64,000 nucleotides of DNA from Bacteroidaceae bacterium (lineage in GTDB: Bacteria; Bacteroidota; Bacteroidia; Bacteroidales; Bacteroidaceae). The stretch spans positions 1 to 64,000 of the forward strand of contig JAFTVE010000033.1 in the NCBI GenBank assembly GCA_017465905.1. The letters run 5' to 3'. A model generated the notes under the pieces. The model did not search any database. It saw only the letters and a program-made list of their open reading frames with translations, and had not been told where the DNA came from. Shown here piece after piece: positions 35,654 through 45,931 of this stretch. Position 1 is the first letter of the stretch. Every line of letters starts with the position of its first letter. A program made the translations under genes and the position numbers.

Positions 35654-37954
35654 TCAATTCTCCATTAAATATAATCTATACTCTCCAGCCCCGAGGGTTA
35701 CCGTTGTCGTTGTGCCAGTGTAGCTCTCTGAAGACTCAAAATAGTTTCTCCATGAGCCCTCGATGGGGAAGGTCACGGTGATGGCTTGCTCGCGTGTGTC
35801 GGGGTTGCCCACTACCACGAAGGCCTCCTCACCTGCTACGCAACTGATGTGGCGTCCTGTGCTCCAATACGATGTGGATACCTTCCACGTGAAGTCGGCC
35901 TCGCTGGTGAAGAACTGGGGATGCTCTCTGCGGAAGGTGATGAGCTGGGCATAGGCATCGTAGAGGGCACGGCGTTCAGGCATCTCAAGATAGTCCCAAC
36001 GTAGGGGTTTCTCGCCTGTGCGGCCATTCTCCTCGATGGAGTAGTCGTAACCGAGTTCGCCAAACTGCCATATCATCTTCGGACCCGGCACGGTGAAGAA
36101 GAAGGCAGCACCCATGGCGGCGCGTTGCATCTGTTCATCGAGCGACTGTGCTATGGTGCCTGCGCCCCAGGTTTTGGCCTTGTAGATGAGGCGCTCCTCG
36201 TCGTGGCTCTCCATGAAGCCTACGTAGGCTCCGAAGGGCATGGAGGTGCCTGTCCACAGTCCGCTGAGGCTGCTGTTCTCCACGTAGCCCATGGCCGATT
36301 GGCAATAGCTGTTGTTGAGGTTGCGCCATACCTTGATACCCTCTTCGGCAAGTGCACGCTCCTCGGCATCACAGCAGAAATGCTCGAGTATCACTACGGC
36401 CTCGGGATTCACGGCCTTGATGGCGTCATGGTACTCGGTGAGCACGTCGATACGACCTTGGTCGTAGTTCGATGCGGTGGCCTCGGTACATTTGCGTTGG
36501 GTGAAGCCCTTGGTAAGGTCGAAGCGGAAACCATCGAAGCGGTACTCACGGAGCAGGTACTCGAGGTTGCGCTTCACATGCTCGCGCACCTCGGCGTTCT
36601 CGTGGTTCCAGTCGTGGAACACGCTGTAGGGGTGGGGGGCTGTGACGTTGAACCAAGGGTTGTCCGCTGCGGTACAGTTGCCGGTAGTGTTCCAATAGAG
36701 CTTGGCCATGGGGTGTGCACCGGTGGCGTGGTTGTATACCACATCGAGGAGCACTGCGATCCCACGGCTGTGACACTCGTCGATGAACTGCTTGTACATC
36801 TCGCGTGTGCCGTAGGCCTTGTCCATGGCAAAGTAGGCGCAGGGGTTGTAGCCCCAGCTGTTGTTGCCGTCGAACTCCTGAACCGGCATCAGCTCGATGG
36901 CGTTGATGCCCAGCGCCTCCAGGTAGTCGAGGCGGGCAAGTGCCCCCTTCAGGTCCTTGGTGGAGGAGAAGTCGCGTAGGAGCAGTTCGTAGATGATGAG
37001 GTCGTCGGGGTTAGCGATGGTGAAGTCCGCCTGCCATGCATAGCTCTTGCGGGCGGTCTGGAATGCGCCCACGAGTCCCGATGTGGCGGTAGGGTAGGCT
37101 GGCATGCCGGGGTATGTGCTTGCCGGTATCCAGTGGTCATCGGCACTGTATACAATCTCGGTATAGGGGTCGCAGATGCGTATGGTGCCGCGCTCGGCAT
37201 CGTGCAAGTGGTATTGGAAACGGTATTCCTTGCCTGGCTCTACCTGCTCGAAGGTGTACCACCACGTACCTGCCTCCTCATCGCGCAGCATGGCGTATTC
37301 GGATTGGTACTCCCACTCGCTGAAGTCGCCAATGACGTAGGCATGATCATAGCTGCCGCCTTGGCTATCACGATCTTTCAGTACCAGGGTGACGGTATGC
37401 TCATCGATGTAGTTGATGCCTTCGCACACGCCAGCAGGCATTGCGGCATGCTCTACCTCGTCGTAGGCGGTGCCGTGCTTGTCCTCCACAGTGCAGAAGA
37501 GGTCGGCCGTCTGACGGGTGCCATCGGCATTGCGCACCACCACACCTATCTTGTTTATCACCTCGTCCTGTGAGGCACCGAACCACTCTCTGATGCTTGG
37601 CTCAAGGCGTAGCATCCACACGTCGGGCACGTCGGTGGCCGTGAAGCGGCATCGGTCTAAGTTTGTATTCCAGTCGGCAGGCACATGCTTCCACTCGAAC
37701 TCAACGATACCGATGTGTGCATACAGCATCTCGGTGTATCCACTGAAAGGGAATCCGTCACCAGCCTTATAATAGATTACGCAGGGCTCATCGGCCTTCG
37801 GTGTACTATTGTCTGTGAGCGAATAGCCCGAGAGTCCGTAGGGTAGACTGCTTAGGTCGATTTCTTCTTCGGGTGTAACAGGAACTTGTGGCTCGCAACT
37901 GGCCAGGAATGCCAAGAAGCATAATTCAAGAGCAAGTAGGATATAGCGATTCAT
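35654..37954 (-). CDS. GH13 alpha-amylase/pullulanase-like lipoprotein
   Basis: 766 residues. SPII signal (MNRYILLALELCFLAFLASC). N-terminal beta domains follow (~25-170, and ~175-300 with a CBM48-like YVIGDFSEWEYQSEYAMLRD). The GH13 barrel from ~310 has VLLDVVYNH, FRFDLTKGFTQ (nucleophile Asp, about 478), VVILEHF (acid Glu, about 525) and MESHDEER (about 590). A C-terminal beta domain completes it. The CBM48-like module followed by the barrel suggests activity on branched alpha-glucans. It lies third from the end of the locus. Upstream (37955-38126) are the SusE/F terminator and a short palindrome CCTAAGGCC (38049-38074). Confidence 0.88.
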   Translation of the reverse strand: MNRYILLALELCFLAFLASCEPQVPVTPEEEIDLSSLPYGLSGYSLTDNSTPKADEPCVIYYKAGDGFPFSGYTEMLYAHIGIVEFEWKHVPADWNTNLDRCRFTATDVPDVWMLRLEPSIREWFGASQDEVINKIGVVVRNADGTRQTADLFCTVEDKHGTAYDEVEHAAMPAGVCEGINYIDEHTVTLVLKDRDSQGGSYDHAYVIGDFSEWEYQSEYAMLRDEEAGTWWYTFEQVEPGKEYRFQYHLHDAERGTIRICDPYTEIVYSADDHWIPASTYPGMPAYPTATSGLVGAFQTARKSYAWQADFTIANPDDLIIYELLLRDFSSTKDLKGALARLDYLEALGINAIELMPVQEFDGNNSWGYNPCAYFAMDKAYGTREMYKQFIDECHSRGIAVLLDVVYNHATGAHPMAKLYWNTTGNCTAADNPWFNVTAPHPYSVFHDWNHENAEVREHVKRNLEYLLREYRFDGFRFDLTKGFTQRKCTEATASNYDQGRIDVLTEYHDAIKAVNPEAVVILEHFCCDAEERALAEEGIKVWRNLNNSYCQSAMGYVENSSLSGLWTGTSMPFGAYVGFMESHDEERLIYKAKTWGAGTIAQSLDEQMQRAAMGAAFFFTVPGPKMIWQFGELGYDYSIEENGRTGEKPLRWDYLEMPERRALYDAYAQLITFRREHPQFFTSEADFTWKVSTSYWSTGRHISCVAGEEAFVVVGNPDTREQAITVTFPIEGSWRNYFESSESYTGTTTTVTLGAGEYRLYLMEN

Positions 37955-38076
37955 GAGTTATGGCTTTTTGAGTTTTTAAGTTTTTGAGTTTGGTGTTTAG
38001 AGTACCGTCCTGAGGCCAATTTTCAATTCAGCAATGCTGCATTAGCGACCTAAGGCCCGATCAAAGGCCTTAGGCC

Positions 38077-38103
38077 AAAAGGGGCACCCGTTGAGGGCAC
38101 CCC
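38077..38103 (-). terminator. Terminator after the SusE/F-like gene
   Basis: On the minus strand GGGGTGCCC and GGGTGCCCC pair with two G-U wobbles around a 5-nt loop, followed by TTTT (complement of 38077-38080). It lies 23 bp past the stop, so it could lower expression of the distal enzyme genes. Confidence 0.75.
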
Positions 38104-38126
38104 TGTGTTGTTAGGTTTGTTACTGA

Positions 38127-39566
38127 TTAGTTGATAGAACCTGTACCAGCGTTGAAGTCGAGGGTAACCTTCTGACCTTCAGTAGCAGGAACAGCCTCCT
38201 GATCGTTACCACCAGCGCGGTATACGATAGCACCATCATAGATGTTGAACTCCATCTGCCACCAGTCTGAAGTAGGTGTAGAGAGAGTTGCATACATTCT
38301 GAGGTTACCAGCAGCCTTAGTTGTTGCTTCGAGAACCTGACCGTTGGCTACGAACTTGTTGGCCTCGACGCCACCGTCCCAACCGCCGAAGCAGTCGCCC
38401 ATACCATATACGTTGGCGGGCTCTACGATAACGCGGCTGTTCTCAAGGTCTACATAAAGCATATAGATGCCGTCAGCTTCTACCATGCAGTTGCCAGGAA
38501 CGATGTAACCGCTGTCGTTACCCTGTCCTGTGAAATCGCCATTCCATTCGCGAAGTGCGCAGAACTTGAACTCTGTAGCTGTGGTCATGTGACGGATAGC
38601 CCAGAAGTGACCGGGGTGGCTGTGTACCGGAGTCATCTCAACAACGGCCTCAGAATTCCAATCCCAGTTACCGAAGTCATTACCGATGATATACATTGTC
38701 TCAGGCATAGAACTCTCTTGAGTGCACTCAACAGTGTAGTTGAACGATTCAGCAACAGTACCAGACTTGCAGGTGTAGGTCAAAGTGATGGTGTAGAGAC
38801 CAGCTTTCTCAACTACGATATTGTTGCCAGTGTTAGAGAGCTTTCCTTCGCCATCCAAGCCAAGGCTTACCTCAGCCTTTACCAAGCCATTGATGTCAAG
38901 GTTGATCTTCCAGCCATGGCAAGAAGCAAACTTGAACTCACCATTCTTGGCCAGGTTCTGGTCAACCCACTTGTAGGTGATAGAACCATCCTCGTTCTTG
39001 GTTACTTCGCCAGGAGTGAATCCCCAGCCATTCATGCCACCACGTACGCCCCAATCGGCCTTGTGGATGATGATTTGCGGATATTCCAAGTCTCCAGTAG
39101 CATTGTTATCCAATACAATGTGGTAAAGACCAGTTTCCTTAACTTGCATCGCAGGGGCATTCTCGCCGATGATGAGTTCTCCCTGAAGAATCATCATATC
39201 AGGATTGTCTGCAAAGTTCAAACCTTCACCTTCTGCGTAGCCGTAATTAACCTCCTTGAGGTTGGCACCATAGTACTTCTTGTTACCAGCTGAATTCTCA
39301 ACAAGAGAGAAGTCCTTGTTAGCCTCCAACCATACATACTTTTCGAACATACCGGTACGGATAGCTTTGTCAACTTCGTTAGAACCGGCTGACATAGCGT
39401 TCTTGGCTTCTACCTTGTCGGCAGAACCTGTAGCCTCGCCATACACATAGAATCCATCAAGTACAATGTCATCAACATTGATTTCAGGCTCATTTCCCTC
39501 GGGTTCACAAGCAGAGAAACCGAGCATCAGTGCAAATGCACCTGCCAAATACATTAACTTTTTCAT
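38127..39566 (-). CDS. SusE/SusF-like starch-binding lipoprotein
   Basis: 479 residues. SPII signal (ALMLGFSAC). It contains repeated beta-sandwich modules resembling SusE/F starch-binding domains. Each has aromatic-rich edges (GGMNGWGFTPGEVTKNEDGS, WDWNSEAVVEMTPVHSHPGHF, DCFGGWDGGVEANKFV). It is surface-exposed and binds alpha-glucan to help the SusC/D complex. It follows susD by 90 bp. Whether it corresponds to SusE or SusF cannot be told by reading, so no symbol is given. A terminator follows it, separating the binding/transport half of the operon from the enzymes. Confidence 0.88.
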   Translation of the reverse strand: MKKLMYLAGAFALMLGFSACEPEGNEPEINVDDIVLDGFYVYGEATGSADKVEAKNAMSAGSNEVDKAIRTGMFEKYVWLEANKDFSLVENSAGNKKYYGANLKEVNYGYAEGEGLNFADNPDMMILQGELIIGENAPAMQVKETGLYHIVLDNNATGDLEYPQIIIHKADWGVRGGMNGWGFTPGEVTKNEDGSITYKWVDQNLAKNGEFKFASCHGWKINLDINGLVKAEVSLGLDGEGKLSNTGNNIVVEKAGLYTITLTYTCKSGTVAESFNYTVECTQESSMPETMYIIGNDFGNWDWNSEAVVEMTPVHSHPGHFWAIRHMTTATEFKFCALREWNGDFTGQGNDSGYIVPGNCMVEADGIYMLYVDLENSRVIVEPANVYGMGDCFGGWDGGVEANKFVANGQVLEATTKAAGNLRMYATLSTPTSDWWQMEFNIYDGAIVYRAGGNDQEAVPATEGQKVTLDFNAGTGSIN

Positions 39567-39656
39567 GATGATAATAAATAAATTTAGTTAATAAATTGAT
39601 TGTAAACTGCCTTGCAATTTATAATCGTTGGTTAATAAATCAGATAATTCAGTTAA

Positions 39657-41357
39657 TTAAAGATTTTCATATCCAGGAGTCTGTGTCCAGATAGGATTAC
39701 CGTTCTCGTCAAGCAATGATTTCTCAAGCACAGAATAGGGAATGGGGAACCATTTGCGATGGCTTTGCTTGGCTGTCACGTATTGTACATCGTCAAACTT
39801 ATCGTAGCGGATAAGGTCGCGACGACGCACCATTTCCCAAGTGAACTCTCGGCCACGCTCGTCTAAGATACCCTCCAATGAGGTGGTGGCATCGGGGTAG
39901 GCGGCTTTGAATGCCTCTAATGGATTAGCATCATAAGCAAATGAACGTTTTAGCATGGTCTGGAAATCCTTAGACGATACACCGCTGGTACCATTTCCAC
40001 CACGCAGAATAGCCTCCTCCTTCATCCACAGTACATCGGCATAGCGGAAAAGTACAAAGTCGTTTTCACAATATTTGTATTCGCTATTCTTGTCTATCTC
40101 CCATTTGTTGAGGCGAGCGCCATCAAAGTTATGGGCATTGGTGAGACTTGAGATCTCGGTATGGATAATAGTCTCTTCATCGTGGTCTTCATCCAAATAG
40201 AGTTCTGTGGTGCTGCCAGCCTTGTGTACAGGGCCTACAAACCATCCCCATTGTTTGGTGTTGGCTGTACCTTTGCCTTCATTACCTGGTCCGCGAACGT
40301 CAGTCTCTGCATATAGTTTCATGAAGTCAGGACGTGCACAGAAACCATTCCAAGTGTCTAATACGAGATTGTAGAAGAATTGCATGCCGTAATGATGGGT
40401 GTTGTGGATGATGCGAAGCTTGTTGCTCATAGAGCCGTTGCTACGTTCGTCGAAGTCCGCTTGCCCATTCTCTACGATTACCATGATGTTTTCCTTACTC
40501 TGCTCATTGTAGATCTTGAAGTTATCGAAATAGTTCGCTTCAATGCTATATGAACCCGAATTGATGACAGCATCACAGCAACGTACACAATTGTCATAGA
40601 ATGATCCATTATACTGTGCCGGAGCTGCTACGTTCTTGAATACATTCTCGGGAGTACAGCCAAATGATTCTGCATTCAAGTACAAACGGGCCAGCAACGC
40701 GTAGGCAAATCCCTGTGTGGTGCGTCCATAGTTGGCTGCACGATTGTCGTCAGACACAATTGCCATGTTGGGCGCATTACGCTCCAGGGTGGCTACTAAG
40801 TTGGACCATACGTCTTGTGGCTCAAGAAGCGGACCAGTGGCCTCTTCGAACTTCTCTGTGTAGGGAATACGTCCAAAGCAATCAAACAATAAATAGAAAT
40901 AGTATGAACGCAATACTTCGACTTCGCCTACATATTGTGCATATACCTCCTCTGACATGGATTCTTTATATGAATTGAGGGTCTCAAGTACCTGATTGCA
41001 GAGAACGGCACCAGAAATCGTGGTATTCCAAACATTCTTTATGGCATCACCTCTATGATCCCATGTGTGAGTGTTTTGCTTGAGCCAATACCCACCATCA
41101 TTCCAGTCATTACCTCCATTGCGGGGTACGCAAATACCCTCATCGCCAGTAATCGTTGTCAATCCCCAATATCCCCAATGGTCATGTGTCCACTTGAGGT
41201 CTGCATAAATCTGTCCGACAAGCAGTACCACATTCTCCTCTTGAGTCATCATATCCTCTACGGTAGGACTTCCATAATTCACCTCCTCCAACATGTCAGA
41301 GCAGGATGTTGTCACTAAAGTCGTTAGTGCAACAAAGGTATATAATAGCTTTTTCAT
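39657..41357 (-). CDS. susD: SusD/RagB-family starch-binding lipoprotein
   Basis: 566 residues. SPII lipobox TLVTTSC. Helical TPR-like SusD fold: VLETLNSYKESMSEEVYAQYVGEVEVLRSYYFYLLFDCFG, YGRTTQGFAYALLARLYLNAE, and the conserved C-terminal ERGREFTWEMVRRRDLIRYD-type block, split here into motifs of that order. It caps the SusC barrel and binds maltooligosaccharide. The spacing to susC is 12 bp. The neighbouring amylases and GH97 give the substrate as starch or maltodextrin. Confidence 0.93.
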   Translation of the reverse strand: MKKLLYTFVALTTLVTTSCSDMLEEVNYGSPTVEDMMTQEENVVLLVGQIYADLKWTHDHWGYWGLTTITGDEGICVPRNGGNDWNDGGYWLKQNTHTWDHRGDAIKNVWNTTISGAVLCNQVLETLNSYKESMSEEVYAQYVGEVEVLRSYYFYLLFDCFGRIPYTEKFEEATGPLLEPQDVWSNLVATLERNAPNMAIVSDDNRAANYGRTTQGFAYALLARLYLNAESFGCTPENVFKNVAAPAQYNGSFYDNCVRCCDAVINSGSYSIEANYFDNFKIYNEQSKENIMVIVENGQADFDERSNGSMSNKLRIIHNTHHYGMQFFYNLVLDTWNGFCARPDFMKLYAETDVRGPGNEGKGTANTKQWGWFVGPVHKAGSTTELYLDEDHDEETIIHTEISSLTNAHNFDGARLNKWEIDKNSEYKYCENDFVLFRYADVLWMKEEAILRGGNGTSGVSSKDFQTMLKRSFAYDANPLEAFKAAYPDATTSLEGILDERGREFTWEMVRRRDLIRYDKFDDVQYVTAKQSHRKWFPIPYSVLEKSLLDENGNPIWTQTPGYENL

Positions 41358-41369
41358 CGTTATAGTATT

Positions 41370-44345
41370 TTATTTGAATGATAGGTTTATACCGATAAGT
41401 ACAGTTGCTACGGTAGGATAGAAATCGCAATAGTCGATACCTGCATCCCATACACTGGTAGTGTTTACTTCGGGATCTTGTCCGCTATACTTGGTGAGCG
41501 TAAGGAGATTCTGCCCTGTTACATAGACACGAAGATTGTTTACAGTCTTATGATTGCGACAATCAAATGTGTAGCCGAGAGTCACGTTGTCAAGTTTTAC
41601 ATAAGAACCATCTTCGAGGTAATAATCTGAGAAGAGAGCCTTGTTGGTGTAGACAACCTCTCCATTCTTTTTTACATCGTGCATGAACAGATTATCGGCT
41701 TGTGTGGGACGTGGACCATAAGCCCAACGGGTAAGATTGAGAACATCATTGCCATACACACCGCGTAGGAAGATTGTAGCATCAAAGTTCTTGTAACGGA
41801 TAGTGTTGTTCCAACCAAATGTGAAAAGTGGCTGTGCATTGCCTATGACTTGACGATATGCTTCAGCTGCAGTAGAAGAGTCAACGTATCCGCCTGCAGG
41901 AGTACGGAAATACCAGTTGCCGTCCTTTATGCCATAGAACTCATATCCATAGAAGGCGCCAACACTTTGTCCTTCGATGAGGATCTGGGTGTTGGTATTC
42001 ATGATACCGTTTTCGCCAACACCGCCCGACGTGGTTTGCTTATAATTGAATCCCTTGCTGGGGTCAGAAAGTTTGGTGATGTAGTTGCGGTTGAATGCAA
42101 TTGTTGGTGTAGTGGTCCAATTCCAATTTTTCGTTTTTACGGCAACTCCACTTAATGCAAGTTCTATACCATAGCTGTCCATTTGTCCTGCATTGGCAAG
42201 GAGGGTCGGATATTGGTAGGGTGGTGTAGGAACTTCGTAGTCCCACAGCAAGTCGCGTGTCTGGCGATAGTAGGTATCGAGGCTACCATAAACGCGGTTG
42301 TTGAAGAATGAATAGTCGAAACCGAGGTTGTACTCATATTTCTTCTCCCAACGAAGGTCGGGGTTTACATTCTGGCTTACGCCATAGGTGTATACATATT
42401 TCCCGTTGTACCAAAAAGTACCGCCATTGGAAAGCATGGCTACAGAACGGAGGTCGGATCCGAGGTTGTTACCTGTGACACCAAAACCAACACGCATTTT
42501 CAGTTCGTTGCACCATTCTTGGTCTTGCATGAAGTCTTCGCCGCTGATGCGCCAACCTGCTGATACGGCAGGGAACCATCCCCACTTATTGTTGGCACCG
42601 AAGCGTGAAGAACCTTCGCGGCGTACAGATGCTGAGATGAGGTACTTCTCATCGAAGTTGTAATTCACGCGAGCAAAAGCGGCAGCCAATGTGTTGGAGT
42701 TGCGATAAGATGATGCATTGAGGTATTCCTTAGAGGCATCACCATTGCCTATTTGATAATATTTCATTGAGGCTGTTGGGAATCCCTTGTTGGAAACCTC
42801 CATACCATCGTAGAGGAAGTTCTGGTAAGAAACACCTGCGACAGCTGCCAAGTTGTGTCCATTGTGTGCCCAAACGTAATCCAACGTGGCTTCAAATAGA
42901 CGGCTGAGGTTGGTGTCGGTTGAACGACCAGCTTTGCCAGAACCTGCTATGTCGGTATTGATGATGCCATTGTACCAATACTTCTTATTGTCACCTTCTT
43001 CAATGGCTCCAAAAGCGCTGAACTTAAGTCCGTCAAGAATATTGTAACTAGCCTTGATTGAGCCACGGAAGTAATTGCCATCTTGGTAGCTTTCACGATT
43101 TTTCATGTCTTCTACCGGATTGGTCAGTCCGGTGCCTTGTGGCATATAATAACCTGAAGCTGTAGATTCGTCATAGATGGGATACGTAGGATTTAATATG
43201 GCTGCCTGCTTGAAATTGCCGCAGAAGAAATCGTTGCGGTAGCGCATATAAGACATGTCATATTGTAATTCCAATTTTCCATCGAGCGCTTTCTGGGATG
43301 CAGACAACTTGGCTATCAACTCTTCACGGTTTGACGTTTTGGCAATACCTTCAGCGTTCTTGTAATTCAATGATGCACGATAGTTGAACTTGTTTGATGA
43401 TCCCGATATCGCTACATTATGATTGTGGGTCAACGCTGCGTCACGTGTTAATTCGTCCATCCAGTCTGTTAGTACATAATTACCGTTATCGTCAGTGATT
43501 ATCGTAGGCTTTACAAGTCCATTTGTTGCTGATTCCAGATTTACAAACTCTTCAGGTGTGGCCATTCCAAGATCTCCGTTGCGAGTAGATACCGAGGCAT
43601 ATCCCGAGTATTCCACATGGGTGCGAACAGCATCGGAAAAGCCATCGCCACGCTTGGTGGTAATCAAAATTACACCATTGGTACCGCGTGTACCATAGAT
43701 GGCCGCAGCAGAACCGTCCTTGAGTACGTCCATTGAGGCAATTTCATCAGGAGAGATGTTGTCTATACTGCTGACAGGAACTCCATCAACAATGAACAGC
43801 GGAGAGGTTCCGGCTCCCTTGTCGAGAGTAGAAAATCCGCGGATTTGGATATTGTATCCTGTATTGGTAGGGTCACTCGTTGTACGAATGATATTCAATC
43901 CCGACACCTTACCTTGCAGCAGTCCTACGGGACTCGACTTGATACCGGCATTGAAATCCTCAGCTTTGATGGAGGCTACAGAACCTGTCACCTCTTTCTT
44001 TTTTTGCGAACCGTAACCGATAACGACCACATCGGTAAGGTGTGTGGTCTCTTCGGCGAGCGTGATGCGTTTAGGCATAGCTGAGGCTTTGAAACTCTGT
44101 GTGGTGTAGCCTATGTAGCTAATCTCGATAATGGCATTGGGACCAGCTACAGTAAGTGCAAACTCGCCTTCGAGGCCTGTGGCTGTACCGTTTGTAGTGC
44201 CTTTTTCCACTACGGATACACCTACGGCGGGGCCTAACTCATCGTTGACTACGCCTTGTACCTTGTATTTGCCTTGGGCAAACACTTGCGCGGACGTCAG
44301 AACTGATAGCATCAGTCCGGCCAATACAACTTTAATCTTATTCAT
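41370..44345 (-). CDS. susC: SusC/RagA-family TonB-linked outer-membrane transporter
   Basis: 991 residues. Signal peptide (MNKIKVVLAGLMLSVLTSAQ, then VFAQ), carboxypeptidase-regulatory-like domain ~25-105 (VVNDELGPAVGVSVVEKGTT), TonB box and plug (TDVVVIGYGSQKKKEVTGSV, VLKDGSAAAIYGTRGTNGVI), then a 22-strand barrel. The late LTKYSGQDPEVNT motif and an aromatic C-terminus (LIGINLSFK) are also present. It imports maltooligosaccharides with SusD. It is the first outer-membrane gene of the locus, 18 bp after the MFS transporter. Confidence 0.95.
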   Translation of the reverse strand: MNKIKVVLAGLMLSVLTSAQVFAQGKYKVQGVVNDELGPAVGVSVVEKGTTNGTATGLEGEFALTVAGPNAIIEISYIGYTTQSFKASAMPKRITLAEETTHLTDVVVIGYGSQKKKEVTGSVASIKAEDFNAGIKSSPVGLLQGKVSGLNIIRTTSDPTNTGYNIQIRGFSTLDKGAGTSPLFIVDGVPVSSIDNISPDEIASMDVLKDGSAAAIYGTRGTNGVILITTKRGDGFSDAVRTHVEYSGYASVSTRNGDLGMATPEEFVNLESATNGLVKPTIITDDNGNYVLTDWMDELTRDAALTHNHNVAISGSSNKFNYRASLNYKNAEGIAKTSNREELIAKLSASQKALDGKLELQYDMSYMRYRNDFFCGNFKQAAILNPTYPIYDESTASGYYMPQGTGLTNPVEDMKNRESYQDGNYFRGSIKASYNILDGLKFSAFGAIEEGDNKKYWYNGIINTDIAGSGKAGRSTDTNLSRLFEATLDYVWAHNGHNLAAVAGVSYQNFLYDGMEVSNKGFPTASMKYYQIGNGDASKEYLNASSYRNSNTLAAAFARVNYNFDEKYLISASVRREGSSRFGANNKWGWFPAVSAGWRISGEDFMQDQEWCNELKMRVGFGVTGNNLGSDLRSVAMLSNGGTFWYNGKYVYTYGVSQNVNPDLRWEKKYEYNLGFDYSFFNNRVYGSLDTYYRQTRDLLWDYEVPTPPYQYPTLLANAGQMDSYGIELALSGVAVKTKNWNWTTTPTIAFNRNYITKLSDPSKGFNYKQTTSGGVGENGIMNTNTQILIEGQSVGAFYGYEFYGIKDGNWYFRTPAGGYVDSSTAAEAYRQVIGNAQPLFTFGWNNTIRYKNFDATIFLRGVYGNDVLNLTRWAYGPRPTQADNLFMHDVKKNGEVVYTNKALFSDYYLEDGSYVKLDNVTLGYTFDCRNHKTVNNLRVYVTGQNLLTLTKYSGQDPEVNTTSVWDAGIDYCDFYPTVATVLIGINLSFK

Positions 44346-44363
44346 ATTAATATAGATGTTTGA

Positions 44364-45668
44364 TTATGCTCGTTTTTCTTTTACTAAATATACTGCAGCA
44401 GCACCACACACAAGCAGGATGCCTGCAATGAGAAACATTGACACTTGACTGCCACCTACCATCTTGAGCAATATACCACCACATGCGGCAGCTACAATCT
44501 GAGGCAAGCAGATGGTACCGTTGAAAAGTCCGAGGTAGGTGCCTATATGGTCGCCCGAGAGCGAATTGGTGAGCAATGTGAAGGGTATGGCGAGCATCGC
44601 TGCCCAGGCTGCTCCAATTAGAAGGAATGATGCGAACAGTATATATTGGTCGTGTATGAAGAATACAGAAGCGAAGCCTACGGCACCCAACAGGAGGCTT
44701 ACGACATAGGCTGTTTTGATGTTCTTGAACTTAGGGATGAGAAGTGCCCAAAGCATAGAGCCTATGGCCTGTACGGCAAAGAGAATACCTACCCAGTTAC
44801 CTGCTTCCTGATAGCCCTCGGAACGTACGTCGGTAGTTCCCCATACGGTGTCGGCAATGGCACCGTTGGTGTAGGTCCACATGTACATGAAGGCTGCCCA
44901 ACAGAAGAACTGTACGAGACCCACTGTCCAAAATGTGCTCGGAGCCTTTCTGAGTAGGGTAAGCATACCGGGTGACTTTTCCTTTTGTGTCTGTGGGTCG
45001 ATACCGTGGAACTCGGCATACTCTTTCGGGGGCATCTCCTTGACCTTGACGCTAGTGTACAATACACAGAGGATGAGGATGGCTGCACCGATATAGAAGG
45101 CGTACTTCACGGTGTCGGGAATCTCACCTTCAGGAGCGGTATTGGATAAGCCTATCCAAGCAAACAAGAAAGGGAAGATGTAACCTACGAGGCTACCCGC
45201 ATTGCAAAGAAAGCTCTGTATGGAGTAGGCCTTGCCCTTTTGCTCTTCGTTTACCATGTCGCCTACAAGCATCTTGAAGGGCTGCATGGCCATATTAATA
45301 GAGGTGTCGAGCAACATGAGGGCGATAAGACCGAATATCATGGCACCGCCTATGGTAAATCCAAAGCTGCCGGCATTGGGGAGCATACACATGACGAGGA
45401 TTGCTACGAGCGAACCTATGAACAAGTAGGGGATACGACGACCAAATCGGCACCATGTCTTGTCACTGTACTTGCCTACGATGGGCTGTACTATCATGCC
45501 CATTAAAGGTGGAAGAATCCAGAAATAACTCAAGTCGTGAGGGTCGGCACCCAATGTGGCAAAGATACGACTGATATTGGCACTTTGTAACGAGTAGGCT
45601 ATTTGTACTCCGAAGAAGCCGAGGCTGATATTCCAGAGTTGCCAAAATGATAAACGATTGGAGGTCAT
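44364..45668 (-). CDS. MFS sugar transporter (SLC45/maltose-type)
   Basis: 434 residues, twelve membrane helices. The SLC45-like opening is SFWQLWNISLGFFGVQIAYS, with the loop motif GKYSDKTWCRFGRRIPY. Amphipathic connectors (VKVKEMPPKEYAEFHGIDPQ) split the halves. It probably moves maltose or short maltodextrins from periplasm to cytoplasm. It is the first gene of the starch operon, with a -7 box upstream. No cytoplasmic glucosidase or maltose phosphorylase is in the window. Confidence 0.88.
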   Translation of the reverse strand: MTSNRLSFWQLWNISLGFFGVQIAYSLQSANISRIFATLGADPHDLSYFWILPPLMGMIVQPIVGKYSDKTWCRFGRRIPYLFIGSLVAILVMCMLPNAGSFGFTIGGAMIFGLIALMLLDTSINMAMQPFKMLVGDMVNEEQKGKAYSIQSFLCNAGSLVGYIFPFLFAWIGLSNTAPEGEIPDTVKYAFYIGAAILILCVLYTSVKVKEMPPKEYAEFHGIDPQTQKEKSPGMLTLLRKAPSTFWTVGLVQFFCWAAFMYMWTYTNGAIADTVWGTTDVRSEGYQEAGNWVGILFAVQAIGSMLWALLIPKFKNIKTAYVVSLLLGAVGFASVFFIHDQYILFASFLLIGAAWAAMLAIPFTLLTNSLSGDHIGTYLGLFNGTICLPQIVAAACGGILLKMVGGSQVSMFLIAGILLVCGAAAVYLVKEKRA

Positions 45669-45745
45669 GGTATGTGCTTTCTTTTGTTTTTTCTTTGGTT
45701 AATCGTTATAGCTGAATTCATCAATGAACCTTGCTATATTCTATG

Positions 45746-45753
45746 CAAAAATA
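45746..45753 (-). promoter_or_regulatory. -7 box of the starch operon
   Basis: TATTTTTG on the minus strand (complement of 45746-45753), about 78 bp upstream of the MFS ATG. No clear -33 box, which would suit an activator-dependent promoter. A CCCCC-TT-CGGGGG hairpin lies upstream at ~45775-45787. Confidence 0.55.
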
Positions 45754-45931
45754 GGAATCTTTTTTGTATGCTACCCCCTTCGGGGGCATTGTTTCTGACG
45801 AATGGCAAGTTTACTATGATGAATTGCCTCGAATGCGTGACGAACGGTTTTTTGCACAAAGACGCTAAAAGTATCGATGGTCTCAGAAAATAATTGTATC
45901 TTTACACCCTGAATGTAAACTTTGCGCTGAT

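Noticed and set aside
36125..36979. 284-codon plus-strand frame opposite the GH13 lipoprotein
   Set aside because: Antisense shadow with no recognisable features; the opposing gene has all catalytic motifs.
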